Source: Verrucomicrobiota bacterium (GTDB lineage: Bacteria; Verrucomicrobiota; Verrucomicrobiia; Verrucomicrobiales; V1-33). From it: a DNA stretch of 61,056 bases. The stretch spans positions 1-61,056 of the forward strand of contig QQNF01000012.1 in the NCBI GenBank assembly GCA_003402705.1, given 5' to 3'. The notes beneath the pieces are model-generated. The model was given only the letters and a program-made list of their open reading frames with translations, was not told where the DNA came from and did no database searches. The translations under genes and the position numbers were made by a program. Below are positions 60,218 through 61,056 of this stretch, one piece after another; the stretch's first letter is position 1, and the number at the start of each line of letters is the position of its first letter.

Positions 60218-60943
60218 ATGAGCCAAGAAGCCATCATTTGTATCCCCGGCCCATGGGCTGATCGCAGCGAGTTTCTACGAGCAATTATCACCCAGGAGCC
60301 TGCAGGTGAGTTCATGTTTGCAGGGGCGATTCTAGCCCATCCCAAAGGCAACGATCATGTGCCTCTGGATTTTTGCGAACCCTACGCAGAGATGAGAGAG
60401 GCATTTCGCCTTGCTGGTCAGGGGCGACTCACAGATCAGAGTCTTGACGCTGTTGGAGGCCACCGTGGCGTTGCCTATCTTCACTTCCCTGTTGGTTGGC
60501 TCGAGCAGCGCCATCGCCTCACGAAGTTCACTCAGGTTGTTCAGCGAGCTGGCGGCATTGCTGTGAAGGTCGAGTCGTCTGGAGTAGCACATGAGTGGGA
60601 TCGTTGGTTTTCCCTGCTCTCTGGAACCACGTTTGACGCGTATTGCAGTGCCGTGACACTTATTGCCGACTCCGAGCGTTATTATTCGTGCGGCATGCAC
60701 CACTTCAGTTTGCCAGAGTGCAGCTTGCCACGCTCCATCGACGTTCGAGAGGCCGCCGATCTCATGAACCGATTCAACATGTATCAGATCGTCGAGCATC
60801 CCCAGCTTACTTCGGGACACACGTTCAGTCTTGATCCTGACTCTCCACACTTTCGGCTCGTCCTGTCTGCAGACTCCCGCCATGATGCCGATGACCTTTT
60901 TCACAATCCACACGGTTTATGGGATCTAACTCCGCAGCAATGA
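60218..60943 (+). CDS. Cassette 4: DUF4261-type protein
   Basis: The 241-residue soluble protein begins MSQEAIICIPGPWADRSEFL. Its C-terminal third matches the DUF4261 pattern: GMHHFSLPECSLPR, then ADLMNRFNMYQIVEHPQLTS and GHTF. The N-terminal part (AGEFMFAGAILAHP, LDFCEPYAEMREAF) also fits family members. Function unknown. ATG 60218 lies 20 bp after the attC3 end, a spacing like that of cassette 2. Confidence 0.82.
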   Translation: MSQEAIICIPGPWADRSEFLRAIITQEPAGEFMFAGAILAHPKGNDHVPLDFCEPYAEMREAFRLAGQGRLTDQSLDAVGGHRGVAYLHFPVGWLEQRHRLTKFTQVVQRAGGIAVKVESSGVAHEWDRWFSLLSGTTFDAYCSAVTLIADSERYYSCGMHHFSLPECSLPRSIDVREAADLMNRFNMYQIVEHPQLTSGHTFSLDPDSPHFRLVLSADSRHDADDLFHNPHGLWDLTPQQ

Positions 60944-60962
60944 GCACCGACACAAAAACCAA

Positions 60963-61056
60963 GGCGAACAAGACGGTGGTGGCAACGGCGGACAACGTCT
61001 TTCTTTCGCTTCGCTCTGGCAGCCCAATCTCCGCCGTGCCACACCTTTGACGTTCG
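60963..61056 (+). other. attC site 4, cut by the window end
   Basis: R'' ggcgaac (60963-60969); the arm ggtggtggcaacggcgga pairs with tccgccgtgccacacc with unpaired G and A; the R' box begins as gttcg at 61052 and is incomplete at 61056. Confidence 0.83.

Larger units (their letters stand above)
58340..61056 (+). mobile_element. Integron gene-cassette array (four cassettes, integrase-less / CALIN-like)
   Basis: Four plus-strand ORFs at 58611, 59105, 59823 and 60218 are each followed by an attC site (58995-59083, 59688-59780, 60087-60197, 60963 to the window edge). Every attC has an R'' box ending AAC, an R' box starting GTT, and complementary L''/L' arms with unpaired single bases. All lie in one orientation, downstream of an integrase remnant. 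The base composition is close to 50% GC in contrast to the GC-rich neighbourhood. The array continues beyond the right edge. Confidence 0.88.

Overview
The window looks like a chromosomal segment of a high-GC member of the Verrucomicrobiota. The pointers are DUF1549/DUF1553 and DUF1501 protein pairs, a TIGR02597-type protein next to a PEP-CTERM protein, CotH/LamG surface proteins ending in a 'YRxQRS..L..W' module, and weak or absent Shine-Dalgarno sequences before many secreted-protein genes. It opens in the 3' end of a 5S rRNA gene with a strong terminator. No tRNA and no CRISPR array were seen. All functional calls come from reading motifs; no database search was possible.

Layout. 0.3-4.1 kb: a minus-strand operon (glutaredoxin-like, lysozyme-like secreted protein, HAD phosphatase, MurQ/GKRP-like SIS protein) that reads as cell-wall or amino-sugar salvage. 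4.1-5.6 kb: an RmlD-like reductase and an Hsp20 chaperone, convergent on a shared hairpin. 5.9-9.4 kb: a DUF1549/DUF1553 + DUF1501 pair.

9.5-36.5 kb: a continuous plus-strand block that is the most unusual part of the window. At its centre is one gene encoding a ~6,650-residue secreted protein. It has three tandem copies of a 737-738-residue unit (seven-bladed FG-GAP propeller + two PPC domains + SbsA-like Ig), then CARDB, Ig and Fn3 domains, a Cys/Gly-rich neck, a complete RHS/YD-repeat shell and an 11-cysteine C-terminal tip. Upstream lie a membrane-anchored rhodanese, a MauE-like membrane protein with a CGCFG motif, and a DUF1573-like/pseudo-rhodanese protein ending CGTCPK. Downstream lie a secreted Ig-like protein, a TIGR02597 protein and a PEP-CTERM protein. 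The block is bracketed by two paralogues of one family, only one of which carries the PEP-CTERM anchor. I infer a dedicated cell-surface system in which the thiol proteins could serve the cysteine-rich giant protein.

36.9-57.8 kb: a small Cys protein / 2x[4Fe-4S] ferredoxin / TSUP permease operon, a second DUF1501 protein, RecQ, a LamG/propeller protein, a DsbD-alpha-like protein, a lone OppF-type ATPase, a bacterial nitric oxide synthase, an alpha-ketoglutarate semialdehyde dehydrogenase, a 1,736-residue CotH/LamG/lamin-tail surface protein and a cytochrome-type DUF1549/DUF1553 protein.

57.8-61.1 kb: base composition falls and the architecture becomes that of a decayed integron. A remnant matching the C-terminus of an integron integrase points away from four plus-strand gene cassettes (signal-peptide protein, DUF4262, small unknown protein, DUF4261). 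Each is followed by a foldable attC site with R''/R' core boxes, extrahelical bases and an imperfect stem. The last attC runs off the window.
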